A stretch of 44,323 nt of DNA from Aurantimonas marianensis (GCF_024195285.1 NZ_JALHBS010000103.1:1-44323); one strand, 5' to 3'. Positions 17,996 to 30,322 are shown, counted from the stretch's first letter. Translations and numbers: made by a program. Notes: generated by a model from the sequence alone, not told the origin.

Positions 17996-18733
17996 TTGGC
18001 GGAACCAGCGATCCGGTTACGAAACGTTCATCTCACGCTGGGAAGTGGGCGTAGCGCCGTCCATGTTCTGAAGGATGTCGATCTTGCCGTCGATCGCGGC
18101 GAATCCGTCGGCATCGTCGGTCCGTCCGGTTCCGGCAAGTCGACGCTATTGATGGTGGTCGCCGGCCTGGAGCGGGCCGACGAGGGCTTCGTCGAAATCG
18201 CCGGTCAGCCGCTCGGCGGTCTCAGCGAGGACGAGCTTGCCGCGTTCCGCGGCCGCAATATCGGCATCGTCTTCCAGTCGTTCCACCTGATTCCCAACAT
18301 GACGGCGCTGGAAAACGTCGCCGTGCCGCTGGAACTCGCGGGCCATGACGATGCCTTCGAACGCGCCGAGCGGGAACTGTCGAATGTGGGCCTCGCCGAC
18401 CGCATCACCCATTATCCGGGCGAATTGTCGGGCGGCGAACAGCAGCGCGTCGCGCTGGCGAGGGCTCTGGCTCCGCAACCGGCGATTTTGATCGCCGACG
18501 AGCCCACCGGCAATCTCGATCAGGAAACCGGACGGCAGGTGGCCGATCTGTTGTTCGCCGAATGCGAGCGGCGGGCCATGACGCTCGTGCTGGTCACCCA
18601 CGATCCGGCGCTGGCGCATCGCTGCGGCCGCGAGGTCGCCGTGCGTTCGGGCGTCATTCATGACGACCGCATGGCGATGATCGAGACCGCTGGCGCCAAC
18701 GCCGATCCCGCGCTCGTCGGTGCCGCAGTATGA
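17996..18733 (+). CDS. ABC transporter ATP-binding protein, YbbA/LolD-like
   Basis: 245 residues from a TTG start at 17996; GGAG nine bases upstream supports it and no in-frame ATG precedes the Walker A motif. Walker A GPSGSGKST is at residues 42-50, the signature is LSGGEQQRVALARAL, and Walker B is ILIADEPTGNLD, the TGNLD form typical of the LolD/MacB/YbbA group. It powers the FtsX-like permease encoded next, whose start overlaps its end by four bases (ATGA). Divergent tesA points to YbbA rather than LolD, but lipoprotein release cannot be ruled out from sequence. Confidence 0.9.
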   Translation: MAEPAIRLRNVHLTLGSGRSAVHVLKDVDLAVDRGESVGIVGPSGSGKSTLLMVVAGLERADEGFVEIAGQPLGGLSEDELAAFRGRNIGIVFQSFHLIPNMTALENVAVPLELAGHDDAFERAERELSNVGLADRITHYPGELSGGEQQRVALARALAPQPAILIADEPTGNLDQETGRQVADLLFAECERRAMTLVLVTHDPALAHRCGREVAVRSGVIHDDRMAMIETAGANADPALVGAAV

Positions 18734-21268
18734 GTGCGATCGAGACCACGGCCGGGATTGCCGCCGCCACCCGGCCGAAGCCGACGAACGGGCGTGGCAA
18801 TCTCAAGCTGGCCTTGCGTTTCGCGCTGCGCGAGATGCGCGGCGGCCTGTCCGGCTTCTACATTTTTCTCGCCTGCATCACGCTCGGCGTGGCCTCCATC
18901 GCGGCAGTGAATTCCGTCGCGACGATGATGACCACCGGCATCGCCGAACAGGGACGCTCGATCCTCGGCGGCGACCTCCGCTTCGCCCTTGTCCAGCGCC
19001 AGGCGACGGCGGAGGAAGCCGCGTATCTAGCCGACCTCGGGACGGTCGCTGGCCGAGGTGAAGGCGGTGGACGGTGCCTATCCGCTCTACGGGGCTGTCG
19101 AAACCCGGCCCGATCTGCCCCTTAGCGATCTTCTGGGCGAACGAAATGGTCGGTTCGGCGCGGTCGCCGCGTCGGAATTGTACGATCGATTGGGCATCGA
19201 GCCCGGCCAGACCATCAAGCTCGGCGATGCGGAAATCGAACTGCGCGCTGTGCTCGAGCGCGAGCCCGATGTCTTGTCCGGCCGATTCAACTTCGCGCCG
19301 CGGCTGCTGCTGTCGCTCGACGGGCTGGCGGCGACCGGCCTGATCCAGCCGGGAAGCCTGGTCGAATACGACTACAAGATCCGTCTGCCGAATGGCGGCG
19401 ATGCTGCCGCGATCGCGGCGCGGGCAAAAGAGCGCTTTCCCGAATCCGGCTTCAACATCCGCACCTCGGCGGATGCCGCCCCCTCGCTCCAGCGCAATAT
19501 CGAGCGTTTCTCGCAGTTCCTCACGTTGGTCGGCCTGACCGCTCTCATCGTCGGGGGGGTTGGCGTGGCCAACGCCGTCAACGCCTATCTCGATTCCAAG
19601 CGCGGGGTGATCGCGACCTTCAAGAGCCTGGGTGCCGGCGGCGGCTTCGTCGTCACGGTCTATCTGATCCAGATCATGCTCCTGGCCGGTGTCGGCATAA
19701 TCCTCGGCCTCGTCCTCGGGGCGATCGCGCCCTTCGCGACCGCTCGCTTCCTTGAAAGCGTCGTTCCGATCGCGGCCGAGGCGTCCGTCTATCCGGGGGC
19801 GCTGGCGATTGCGGCCGTCTTCGGCGGGCTGACGGCGCTGGCCTTCGCGCTGCTGCCGCTCGGGCGCACCCGCGATGTCGGCGCGACGGCCCTGTTCCGG
19901 GAAGCTGGCGCCACGGGCGGCTACCGGATGCGCTGGGCCTATCTCGGCACGGCGCTCGGCCTTGCTCTCGTCATTTCCGCGCTGGCGCTGGTGATGGCCG
20001 GCGACCGGCGAGTGGCGCTGATCTTCCTCGTGGGCACGGCGGCGGCCTTCGTGATTCTACGCGGCGTCGCGATCGCGGTGCAGTGGCTCGCGGCACGGGC
20101 GCCGCGTGTCCGCTCGACGCCGCTGCGCCTGGCGATCGGTAACATCCACCGGCCGGGCGCACTGACCTCGTCGGTGGTGCTGTCGCTCGGCCTCGGTCTG
20201 ACGCTACTGGTGACGCTGGCGACGATCGACTACGATCTGCGCCAGGAGATCGGCACGGGAATGGCTTCGCGGGCGCCGGACTTCTTTTTCGTCGACATTC
20301 AGAACGACCAGATCGACGGCTTTCGCCAGACCATCGATTCGCTGGCGCCGGGTTCGTCCCTTAATGCCGCGCCGATGCTGCGGGGGCGAATCACGGTGCT
20401 GAACGGCCAGGATGTCGCCACGATGGACATTCCCGCCGAGGGCGGCTGGGTCCTGCGGGGCGACCGGGGCTTGACCTATTCGCCGACAATTCCAGAGAAT
20501 TCCAGCCTGACCGAGGGCGAGTGGTGGCCGGAAGACTATTCGGGCGAGCCGCTGATTTCCTTCTCGGCGGAGGAGGGCGGGGAACTCGGCCTGAAGCTCG
20601 GCGACACGCTGACCGTCAACGTTCTTGGCCGCAACATCACCGCCCGGATCGCGAATTTCCGCGCCGTGGAATGGGAGTCCCTGTCGATCAACTTTGTCAT
20701 GGTGTTCTCGCCCAACGCTTTTGCCGGCGCGCCGCATTCCTGGCTGGCGACACTGTCGATGCCGCAGGACGGCGAGGCGGCGGAAAAGGCGCTGATCAAC
20801 GGAGTCACCAATGCCTATCCGGCGGTGACGACGGTGCGGGTGAAGGAAGCGCTCGACGCGGTCAACGGGTTGATCGCGCAACTCGCGCTTGCCATCCGGG
20901 TAGCCGCGGCGGTTGCGCTGATCGCTTCCGTGCTTGTTCTGTCCGGCGCGTTGGCCGCCGGCAACCGCAGCCGCGTTCACGATGCCGTCGTCCTGAAGAC
21001 GCTAGGCGCCACGCGGCTGACCCTGATTCGCGCCTTCACCACCGAGTATGTGTTGCTGGGGCTTGCGACGGGTGTCTTCGCGGTCGGGGCGGGCGCTCTC
21101 GCCGCCTGGTTCGTCGTCGTGCGGATCATGCAGCTGCCCTACGTCTTCGACTGGACCGTGGCGCTGACGACGCTGGTCGTCGCGCTGGTGCTGACCGTCG
21201 GTATCGGCCTCACCGGCACATGGCGCGTCCTCGGGCAGAAGGCGGCGCCGGTGCTCCGCAATCTGTAA
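18730..21268 (+). pseudogene. FtsX-like ABC permease (YbbP-type), frame disrupted near 19045
   Basis: The gene starts with ATG at 18730, overlapping the ATPase gene, and encodes a cytoplasmic tail and first membrane helix (GFYIFLACITLGVASIAAVNSV), then ILGGDLRFALVQRQATAEEAAYL. After DLGTV the frame runs into nonsense and stops at 19125. The continuation, SLAEVKAVDGAYPLYG, is in another frame and stays open to 21268, with two more sets of membrane helices and the final IRAFTTEYVLLGLATG permease domain. From memory of the family, about 15-20 residues should sit between DLGTV and the SLAEVKAVDG part, so this looks like a short deletion of length not divisible by three. Either the gene is inactivated or the assembly has lost bases. 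An internal start at 19058 would give a 736-residue protein lacking the first helix. Confidence 0.75.
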
Positions 21269-21368
21269 CGGGAGCGGCCTGAGGCGCCTCGCGCCGATAA
21301 GCGGGGCGATCTCTGCATAAAATTAACCCTGATCGAGCGGCATTTTGTCGTTCCGGGCCAGCGGAGGC

Positions 21369-21399
21369 TTGTGCGCGAACGCGACGATCCGCATATTAT
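21369..21399 (+). promoter_or_regulatory. Possible promoter of the Bax inhibitor-1 family gene
   Basis: TTGTGC (21369-21374) and CATATT (21392-21397) are 17 bases apart, about 100 bases before the start codon. The -10 element lies inside an inverted repeat. The match to the alphaproteobacterial consensus is moderate. Confidence 0.35.
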
Positions 21400-21410
21400 G
21401 CGCAGGATCG
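21385..21410. repeat. Inverted repeat overlapping the putative -10 element
   Basis: The palindrome GCATATTATGC (21391-21401) is flanked by CGATCC on the left and, after three unpaired bases, GGATCG on the right. It may be a protein-binding site or a hairpin in the leader of the Bax inhibitor-1 family gene. Confidence 0.45.
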
Positions 21411-21498
21411 CTGGGCGTCCCGCCAGCGGCGCCTCTTCGTGCCGACTGAAATCGCGGCGCGCGGACACCGGACGGGACACGCAGAAAGGAATTCTTAC

Positions 21499-22257
21499 AT
21501 GGCGGAATATCGGAACGCCGGCGCTCGCACCGTGCCAGCAGCCGGTACCAGAGCGGATATCGACCAGGGCCTCCGCTCCTATATGCTGAAGGTCTACAAT
21601 CTGATGGCCGGGGGTGTGGCTATCACCGGCGTCGCGGCCTATGCCTTGTACATGTTGTCCTTCGTGACGAACGACGCCGGTCAGGTCGTGGGGCTGACGC
21701 AGCTCGGAAACACGCTCTTCAACACGCCGCTCAAGTGGATTGTGATGCTTGCCCCGCTCGGCATGGTCTTCTTCCTGTCGTTTCGCGTCCATAAAATGAG
21801 CGTCGCAGCCGCCCAGGCGGCGTTCTGGAGCTACGCGGCGATGGTCGGTGTCTCCCTGGCCTCGATCTTCGCCGTCTACACAGGCGAGTCGATCACCCAG
21901 GTGTTCTTCATCACCGCTGCCTCCTTCGGTGCTCTGTCGTTGTGGGGCTATACCACCAAGCGGGACATTTCGGGCTGGGGCTCGTTCCTGTTCATGGGCG
22001 TGATCGGCATCGTCATCGCGATGGTGGTCAATATCTTCCTGGCCTCGCCAGCGCTGCAGTTCGCCATTTCGGTGATCGGCGTTCTGGTGTTCGCTGGCCT
22101 GACCGCCTACGATACGCAGCAGATCAAGGAAATGTACTATGAGGGCGACGGCTCGGCGGTGATGGGCCGCAAGGCGGTCATGGGCGCGCTGCGCCTCTAT
22201 CTCGACTTCCTCAACATGTTCCTGTTCCTGTTGCAGCTGTTCGGCAACCGCGAATAG
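21499..22257 (+). CDS. Bax inhibitor-1/YccA family membrane protein
   Basis: 252 residues from the ATG at 21499, with AAAGGA eight bases upstream; an earlier in-frame start lacks a ribosome site. After a short hydrophilic N-terminus there are seven hydrophobic helices. The conserved C-terminal part includes FAGLTAYDTQQIKEMYYEGDG, with the aspartates that form the di-aspartyl pH sensor of BI-1 (TMBIM) proteins, followed by LRLYLDFLNMFLFLLQLFGNRE. The family forms pH-sensitive calcium-leak channels or interacts with membrane proteases such as FtsH. Transcription stops at a strong hairpin just downstream. Confidence 0.93.
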   Translation: MAEYRNAGARTVPAAGTRADIDQGLRSYMLKVYNLMAGGVAITGVAAYALYMLSFVTNDAGQVVGLTQLGNTLFNTPLKWIVMLAPLGMVFFLSFRVHKMSVAAAQAAFWSYAAMVGVSLASIFAVYTGESITQVFFITAASFGALSLWGYTTKRDISGWGSFLFMGVIGIVIAMVVNIFLASPALQFAISVIGVLVFAGLTAYDTQQIKEMYYEGDGSAVMGRKAVMGALRLYLDFLNMFLFLLQLFGNRE

Positions 22258-22287
22258 TAGTCGAAGGCAGGATCGAATGAATGGAGC

Positions 22288-22318
22288 GGGGCGGCTTGCG
22301 GGCCGCCCTTTTCTTTTG
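22288..22318 (+). terminator. Rho-independent terminator after the Bax inhibitor-1 gene
   Basis: GGGCGGC and GCCGCCC form a seven-base-pair stem with a TTGCGG loop, followed at once by TTTTCTTTT. It lies about 30 bases after the stop codon. It also falls inside an upstream extension of the next reading frame, which argues for the later start of that gene. Confidence 0.85.
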
Positions 22319-22369
22319 TTCCCGCTTTTGCGACATCCAGATCGCAATCAACCTTGGGCCTGCCCGCCG

Positions 22370-22933
22370 ATGAGCGCTCATACGATCCGACCCGCCCGTA
22401 TCGAAGACGTCCCCGCGATCAGATCGATCTACGAGGACGCGGTGTTGCACGGTACCGCGACCTTCGAAATCGTACCGCCGGACGAAGCGGAAATGGCGGC
22501 GCGCTTCACCGCGATAACCGGTCAGGGCTATCCCTTTATCATCGCCGAGGACGCCCACGGTATCGTCCTTGGATATGCCTATGCGAACGCCTTCCGCGCC
22601 CGACCCGCCTATCGGTGGTCGGTGGAGGATTCGGTCTATGTCGCACCACAGGCCAAGGGTAGCGGTACCGGCACCGAACTTCTGACCCGCTTGCTGGAAC
22701 TGTCGGCCGAGAGTGGTTTCCGGCAGATGATCGCCGTCATCGGCGGGTCTGACCACGCCCCGTCCATTCGGCTGCACGAGCGGGCCGGCTTTCGCATGAT
22801 CGGCGTCTTCGAACAGTCCGGCTTCAAATTCGGCCGCTGGATCGATACCGTATTCATGCAGATGCACCTCGGCGCCGGCGGTTCGACGCCACCCGACGAA
22901 ACGCGCTACCCCGGTACGCTATACGATCGATAG
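22370..22933 (+). CDS. GNAT N-acetyltransferase, phosphinothricin acetyltransferase-like
   Basis: 187 residues from the ATG at 22370. The sequence follows the Pat/YncA pattern: IRPARIEDVPAIRSIYEDAVLHGTATFE, then EDSVYVAPQAKGSGTGTELLTRLLE with the acetyl-CoA loop Q-A-K-G-S-G-T-G, and DHAPSIRLHERAGFRMIGVFEQSGFKFGRWIDT. Relatives acetylate phosphinothricin, methionine sulfoximine/sulfone or similar amino-acid analogues. The frame is open further upstream, but that part spans the terminator of the previous gene and is not coding. The ribosome site is weak. Confidence 0.88.
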   Translation: MSAHTIRPARIEDVPAIRSIYEDAVLHGTATFEIVPPDEAEMAARFTAITGQGYPFIIAEDAHGIVLGYAYANAFRARPAYRWSVEDSVYVAPQAKGSGTGTELLTRLLELSAESGFRQMIAVIGGSDHAPSIRLHERAGFRMIGVFEQSGFKFGRWIDTVFMQMHLGAGGSTPPDETRYPGTLYDR

Positions 22934-22940
22934 CGCATCG

Positions 22941-24095
22941 TCAGGGCTTCGACCCGCCCCGTTTCGACCGGCGCTCGAGAAAGGTCAGTAAGAGCGCGGC
23001 CGGCAGCGCGACAGCGAGCTTGCCGACCGACAATCCCTCGCGCCGTCTTCGGGCCTCGGGGCTTTCCCCGCCTCGCGCCCCTGCCGCATGCCGACGACTG
23101 GCGGCGTCGGCGCCGGATGGGCCTCCCGCCACCCTGTCGGCCATGGCGGCGCCGCGCTCGCCCAAGGGCTGCGGCTGCCCGGTCGTGGTGTCCCGGGCGG
23201 TCTGGTGTTCCATCTCCGAATTCACCTCGCCGCCGACGAAGAGAATGATCATCGTCAGCCAGATCCAGGTCATGAAACCGATCATCGCGCCGAGTGAACC
23301 GTATGTGGCGTCGTACGAGCCGAAATTGGCGGTGTACCAGGAAAACAGCAAGGACACGATCGCGGTGACCACGAGGGTCAGGATGGCACCTGGCGTGATC
23401 CACCGCCATTTCGCGTTTGCCCGGTCGGGGCCCCAGCGATAGAGGGCGGCGATACCGAGCGAGAGCACCACGATCATCAGGAGGAGGCTGAGACCGGAGA
23501 TCAGCCATTCCAGCCCTTTGCCCAGGCCGAGATAGCCGAGCAGGATTGGCAGAACGACGGCGAGGCCGATCATCAGCAGCGCCGCGACGATCAGGCAGAG
23601 GGTAAAGCCGAGCGAGACGATGTTGAGCTTGATGAAGGAACGGCTTTCCCTTTCGTCATAGGCGACGTTCATTGCCTCGAACAGCGACTTGACTCCGGCA
23701 TTGGCGCTCCACAGCGAGATCGCCAAGGAGATGACCAGCGACAGCCCGAGCGTGGTGTCGCCCTTCGATGCAAGTCGTTTCAGTTGCGACTCCAGAACAT
23801 CCATTCCGCCGCCGGGGATGAAGGCGCGCAGCTGCGCAAGATGATCGCTCACCGTCGAGGGATCGGCAAAAAGTCCGTAGAGCGAAACGAAGGCGGCAAG
23901 GCCCGGGACCATGGCGAGCAGCAGATAGTAGGTCACGCCGGCGGCGACGAGGGTCACACGGTCGTCGCTCATCTCCTCGTAGACCCGCCACAGGATACTC
24001 TTCCAGCCGGCGACAGGAATCTCGCGGGGCCGTTCGGCGTGTCGTCCCTGACCTTTGCCTTGCTGCTCGGCGCTCTCTGTCTCGATTTTCGTCAT
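22941..24095 (-). CDS. YihY/virulence factor BrkB family membrane protein
   Basis: 384 residues. A hydrophilic N-terminus leads into WKSILWRVYEEMSDDRVTLVAAGVTYYLLLAMVPGLAAFVSLYG, the conserved first helix of the YihY/BrkB family. About six membrane helices follow, including SLVISLAISLWSANAGVKSLFEAMNVAYDE and MIGFMTWIWLTMIILFVGGEVNSEME. The last roughly 80 residues are polar, rich in alanine, glycine and arginine, and end with a single hydrophobic segment and a basic tail. BrkB was linked to serum resistance in Bordetella; the general function is unclear, and it is not an RNase despite old naming. GTGAGG precedes the ATG. Confidence 0.9.
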   Translation of the reverse strand: MTKIETESAEQQGKGQGRHAERPREIPVAGWKSILWRVYEEMSDDRVTLVAAGVTYYLLLAMVPGLAAFVSLYGLFADPSTVSDHLAQLRAFIPGGGMDVLESQLKRLASKGDTTLGLSLVISLAISLWSANAGVKSLFEAMNVAYDERESRSFIKLNIVSLGFTLCLIVAALLMIGLAVVLPILLGYLGLGKGLEWLISGLSLLLMIVVLSLGIAALYRWGPDRANAKWRWITPGAILTLVVTAIVSLLFSWYTANFGSYDATYGSLGAMIGFMTWIWLTMIILFVGGEVNSEMEHQTARDTTTGQPQPLGERGAAMADRVAGGPSGADAASRRHAAGARGGESPEARRRREGLSVGKLAVALPAALLLTFLERRSKRGGSKP

Positions 24096-24249
24096 TCGCC
24101 CTCACCCGTCCCTGGTCTGCAGCAACGCGAAGGCCGATACGGCGATCCCTTCCCGGAGCCGCGGGCGGGACAAATCTGTGTAGCCGGCGATGGACTCGAC
24201 CGCCCGCGCGTTTCCAGCGGCGGATAGCGTCCAGCCCGCGGCGGCGGCA

Positions 24250-24627
24250 TCAACCGTTCTCCGCCAGCTTCAGTCCCTTGTCGAAGACACGCAGGACGGC
24301 GCCCAGGTCATGGCCTCGCTTCATCACGAGACCGCCGGCGGCCACGACCTGATAGGCCCCCTGCTTGCGCGCGAGCTTCGGATTCTTCTCCACCCGATAG
24401 AGCGGCATTTCGCTCGCCCGGCGAAAGACCGAGAACACCGCCCGGTCCTTCAATGTGTCAATGGCGTAGTCCCGCCATTCGCCGGCGGCGACCATGCGCC
24501 CATAGATCTTCAGAATTTCGGATAGTTCGCGCCGGTCGAACGAGACGATGGAAAAACAACTGGAATTTTGACGGGGAAAGGCGAGGAGATTGCCCGCAGC
24601 GTCTCCATTCGATCCAAAATCCGTCAA
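24250..24627 (-). CDS. DUF2794 family protein
   Basis: 125 residues from a TTG at 24627, chosen because GAGGGG lies five to six bases upstream and the protein then opens like its relatives with a short variable leader and a PRQ segment. The core is FDRRELSEILKIYGRMVAAGEWRDYAIDTLKDRAVFSVFRRASEMPLYRVEKNPKLARKQGAY, near-invariant in DUF2794 of alphaproteobacteria. Function unknown; no membrane segment or signal peptide. The family usually occurs near acnA and the DUF1223 gene, as it does here, so a link to that locus is likely but untested. Confidence 0.85.
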   Translation of the reverse strand: MTDFGSNGDAAGNLLAFPRQNSSCFSIVSFDRRELSEILKIYGRMVAAGEWRDYAIDTLKDRAVFSVFRRASEMPLYRVEKNPKLARKQGAYQVVAAGGLVMKRGHDLGAVLRVFDKGLKLAENG

Positions 24628-24757
24628 GGCCGCCCCTCGTCCGATGCTTCGCCGCGGACAAAGCCGCAACATGTCGGCATGGTGGCATGAAAACGGGCCG
24701 CGGGCAAAATCGTTTCAAAGGCTGACAACGCCCAATGTCCATTTGACGATAAACGCA

Positions 24758-24777
24758 GGCCGGATGGTTGACCGGCC
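24758..24777 (-). terminator. Hairpin downstream of the DUF1223 gene
   Basis: GGCCGG and CCGGCC form a six-base-pair stem with an eight-base loop, 15 bases beyond the DUF1223 stop codon. A T-rich but interrupted stretch follows on the minus strand. Confidence 0.45.
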
Positions 24778-24791
24778 GCGACCTGGCCGCG

Positions 24792-25583
24792 TCAGGGATC
24801 GGCGAATTCCATCTGGGCCGCGGCGAGGATCGGTCCCGGTATTCCATCTGCCGTCACGGCTTGAAGGATCACCGCGCAGCCCCCCCCGCTCGGTTCGCCA
24901 CGCTTCAGCAGCGACGCGAAGGGCAGGTCGATATCCATCGGTTCCCCCGAAGCCATGCCGAGAATGCGCCAGTCGCGGACCGGGCGGGTATTGACGATGG
25001 TGCGGCCGCTGTTTTCGCCGCGCTCGATCGTCGTGATGGTTTCGTCGTCGAAGGTGACCAGCATGAGTACCGGCGCCGGTGCGTCCGGATCCAGTTCGCC
25101 GGCGTCGGCGGTGATGTGCAGCCGGTCGCCCTCGACACTCAGCGCAACCTTCGGCGTGCTTCCCCCTTGCGGGAGCGCGGTCGTCCGCATCAGCTTGCGG
25201 ATCTTGGCCTCGTGCGAACCGACGACACCCTTACGGCCGTTCACGACCATTTGCGGGGTGTAGATCGTGGTGGTAGCGAAGGCCTGCGCGTAGGCTCGCT
25301 GCCGCTCGGTGTTTTCAGGAGAACCGAAAACATCGCGCCAGCCGATGTAGTCCCAATAGTCGACGTGATAGCCCAGCGCGAGAACACCCGGTTCCTTGGC
25401 CAGCTTGGTCAGGAGGCGATCCGCCGGTGGGCAGGACGAACAGCCCTGGCTGGTGAACAATTCAAGGACCTGGGTAATCGGCTCGGCTTTGGACTCCTCG
25501 GCTCCGGCCCCGCTCAGAGGCAGAAAGGACACCAATAGGGCGAAGATCGCGAAAAGCCGCGCGAGAGGGCGAGGGACGGTCAC
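24792..25583 (-). CDS. DUF1223 thioredoxin-fold secreted protein
   Basis: 263 residues from a GTG at 25583, with GGAG seven bases upstream. A signal peptide runs through LARLFAIFALLVSFLPLSGAGA. The mature part begins VLELFTSQGCSSCPPADRLL, with a CxxC pair at residues 48 and 51 on a thioredoxin-like fold, then YHVDYWDYIGWRDVF and TIYTPQMVVNGRKGVVGS, all standard DUF1223 features. The CSSC suggests a periplasmic redox role, but none is proven. It lies downstream of acnA on the same strand, beyond a hairpin. Confidence 0.88.
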   Translation of the reverse strand: MTVPRPLARLFAIFALLVSFLPLSGAGAEESKAEPITQVLELFTSQGCSSCPPADRLLTKLAKEPGVLALGYHVDYWDYIGWRDVFGSPENTERQRAYAQAFATTTIYTPQMVVNGRKGVVGSHEAKIRKLMRTTALPQGGSTPKVALSVEGDRLHITADAGELDPDAPAPVLMLVTFDDETITTIERGENSGRTIVNTRPVRDWRILGMASGEPMDIDLPFASLLKRGEPSGGGCAVILQAVTADGIPGPILAAAQMEFADP

Positions 25584-25748
25584 GAGACCGCTCCGGACAA
25601 GCCTGTCGGCCCGTCCGCCGGCCACGGATCGCCCGCTCTCTGCAGCGCTTTTGCATGGGGTTGCGTCATCGATCGCACCCTAGCGAGCGGAAGCGTTGTC
25701 TGCCAGTCAATTGCGAATGACAAGTCATTGATCGGTCGGCCAAATGCG

Positions 25749-25780
25749 CGACGCCGCCGGCGGGATGCGCGGCGGCGTCG
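25749..25780 (-). terminator. Hairpin downstream of acnA
   Basis: CGACGCCGCC and GGCGGCGTCG form a perfect ten-base-pair stem with a 12-base loop, 36 bases after the aconitase stop codon. There is no uninterrupted T run. It probably ends or protects the acnA message. Confidence 0.55.
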
Positions 25781-25816
25781 GTGATCGTGATCAGCCGGCG
25801 GGGCTGGTGTCTGGGA

Positions 25817-28591
<2,775 letters not shown>

Positions 28592-28973
28592 ATGGCTTCG
28601 TTCCTTCTCGAACCAGGATGGAAGTCCGAAGGGCGAACGGCCTTGAGCGCCGCGGAAAAGCGCTCGAAGATGCGGGTACGACCATTTCCGCTTGTCCGCC
28701 CCGGCGCTCGCCGGTACCGGCGGGGCCATGAGATCGGCGCTGAAGAGTTTCCACGCCGGTCGCTGGTGTGGTTGCAGTCCTCATATCGAAGTTTGCAACG
28801 CCTATAAAGGGCATCTAAGTCCGAAGGCGGAATTTCCGGCGCGGCGAGAAAAAGGCGGTCATGGTGGGGATGGGCAGACAGGGCGAAGCGCCGGGTAGTA
28901 GCGCCCCGACGCATCGCGGAACGCCATTCGGCTTCGGTCGACACCGTGCGACGGCGAATCGCGCCGGCTTGCC
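28592..28973. other. Divergent regulatory region between acnA and ccmA
   Basis: 382 bases that must hold the promoters for both acnA and the ccm operon. I see a spaced inverted repeat at 28771-28799 and a perfect 14-base palindrome CGCCGGTACCGGCG at 28709-28722. No confident -35/-10 pair, RNA gene or coding frame was found. Confidence 0.4.
28771..28799. repeat. Spaced inverted repeat in the acnA-ccmA intergenic region
   Basis: GTTGCA and TGCAAC are separated by 17 bases, about 180 bases before the acnA start and 175 before ccmA. The spacing would suit a dimeric regulator; which one is unknown. Confidence 0.35.
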
Positions 28974-29666
28974 ATGCTGACGATCGATGCCGCCGGGCTG
29001 GCGGTCGGGCGCGGCCGTGAAACCGTTGCGGGGCCGCTGGATTTCGCCGTTCATGCGGGCGAGGCGCTGGTCGTGACCGGTCCGAACGGTGCCGGCAAGT
29101 CGACGCTCCTGCGTACGCTGGCCGGGCTGCTGCGGCCGCTGTCGGGCCGCGTCACCGTGGCCGGCGCTACAGCGCCCGACGGCGAACCGGCCCAGACCGT
29201 CGCCGAGATCGCTCATTATGTCGGCCACCGCAACGCCATGAAGCCGGGCGTCAGTGTTGGCGACAATCTCAGCTTCTGGCGGGATTATCTCGGCGGCGGC
29301 GGGCGTTCGATCGAGGCGGCGCTTGCGGCGATCGGCCTTCCCGATCTGGCGCATCTGCCGTTTTCCTATCTGTCGGCCGGCCAGCAGCGGCGCGCAAGTC
29401 TCGCCCGACTTCTCGTGGTCGAGCGGCCGGTGTGGATTCTCGACGAGCCGACATCGGCGCTCGACGCCGCGTCGCAGCAGCGATTCGGAGCGTTGATGGA
29501 AGCGCATCTGGCCGATGGCGGCATCGTTATCGCCGCGACCCACCAGCCGTTGGGGATGGCGGCGGTACGCGAATTGCGGCTGGAGCCGCGCCGCCTGCCG
29601 GCCGCTGACGAGCGATCCGGCGGCGTCGACGAGGCGGCGATCGCGGCTGCGGAGGGCTGGTTGTGA
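28974..29666 (+). CDS. ccmA: Haem exporter ATP-binding protein CcmA
   Basis: 230 residues. Walker [10 protein letters not shown] is at residues 36-44, the signature [15 protein letters not shown] and Walker [12 protein letters not shown] follow; [12 protein letters not shown] between them is typical of CcmA. It is the ATPase of the CcmAB(CD) complex, which releases holo-CcmE from CcmCDE during c-type cytochrome maturation. It opens the ccm operon and overlaps ccmB by four bases (GTGA), so the two subunits are probably co-translated. Confidence 0.96.
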   Translation: MLTIDAAGLAVGRGRETVAGPLDFAVHAGEALVVTGPNGAGKSTLLRTLAGLLRPLSGRVTVAGATAPDGEPAQTVAEIAHYVGHRNAMKPGVSVGDNLSFWRDYLGGGGRSIEAALAAIGLPDLAHLPFSYLSAGQQRRASLARLLVVERPVWILDEPTSALDAASQQRFGALMEAHLADGGIVIAATHQPLGMAAVRELRLEPRRLPAADERSGGVDEAAIAAAEGWL

Positions 29667-30322
29667 TCGCGCTGTTCCGCCGCGACTTGGCGCTCGCCTT
29701 TTCCGGCGGCGGCGGGGCGATGACCGGCGTGATCTTCTTTCTCGCCGTGGTCGCGACGATCCCGTTCGGCATTGGTCCCGACCTCAACCTTCTGTCGCGC
29801 ATCGGGCCGGCGATCCTTTGGATCGGCGCGCTGCTGTCGGCGCTGCTGACCCTCGACCGGCTGTTCCAGGCCGACCGCGACGACGGAACGCTCGATCTTC
29901 TGATCGCCGGGCCGACGCCGATGCCGCTGGTCGTCCTCGCCAAATGCCTGGCGCTCTGGGTCGCCTCCAGCCTGCCACTGGTCCTCGCCGCGCCGGTTCT
30001 CGGCCTCTTCCTGGCCCTCGAGCCGGTGGCGATCGGGGCGGTCATGGCGACGCTTCTCGCCGGCACGCCCGCGATCACCTTCATCGGCGCCGTCGGGGCC
30101 GCCGTCGCCGTCGCGCTGCCGCGCGGCGGGCTTCTGGTCTCGGTCCTCGTCCTGCCGCTGGCGATCCCGGTGCTGATCTTCGGCGTCTCGGCGACCTACG
30201 GCGCGGTCAACGATCCCGATCCGTTTCTGCCGCCCTTCCTCATTCTCGTCGCCTTGACCTTGTTCTTCGGAGCGCTGGGCCCGATCGCGGCCGGTGCCGC
30301 GCTGAAAACCAGCGCGGATTGA
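29663..30322 (+). CDS. ccmB: Haem exporter permease CcmB
   Basis: 219 residues from a GTG start that overlaps the ccmA stop (GTGA). Six hydrophobic helices are visible. [38 protein letters not shown] at the N-terminus and [15 protein letters not shown] in the first cytoplasmic loop are CcmB hallmarks. It is the membrane partner of CcmA in the inner membrane. It is followed by an 84-base gap before ccmC, longer than the other junctions in the operon. Confidence 0.95.
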   Translation: MIALFRRDLALAFSGGGGAMTGVIFFLAVVATIPFGIGPDLNLLSRIGPAILWIGALLSALLTLDRLFQADRDDGTLDLLIAGPTPMPLVVLAKCLALWVASSLPLVLAAPVLGLFLALEPVAIGAVMATLLAGTPAITFIGAVGAAVAVALPRGGLLVSVLVLPLAIPVLIFGVSATYGAVNDPDPFLPPFLILVALTLFFGALGPIAAGAALKTSAD

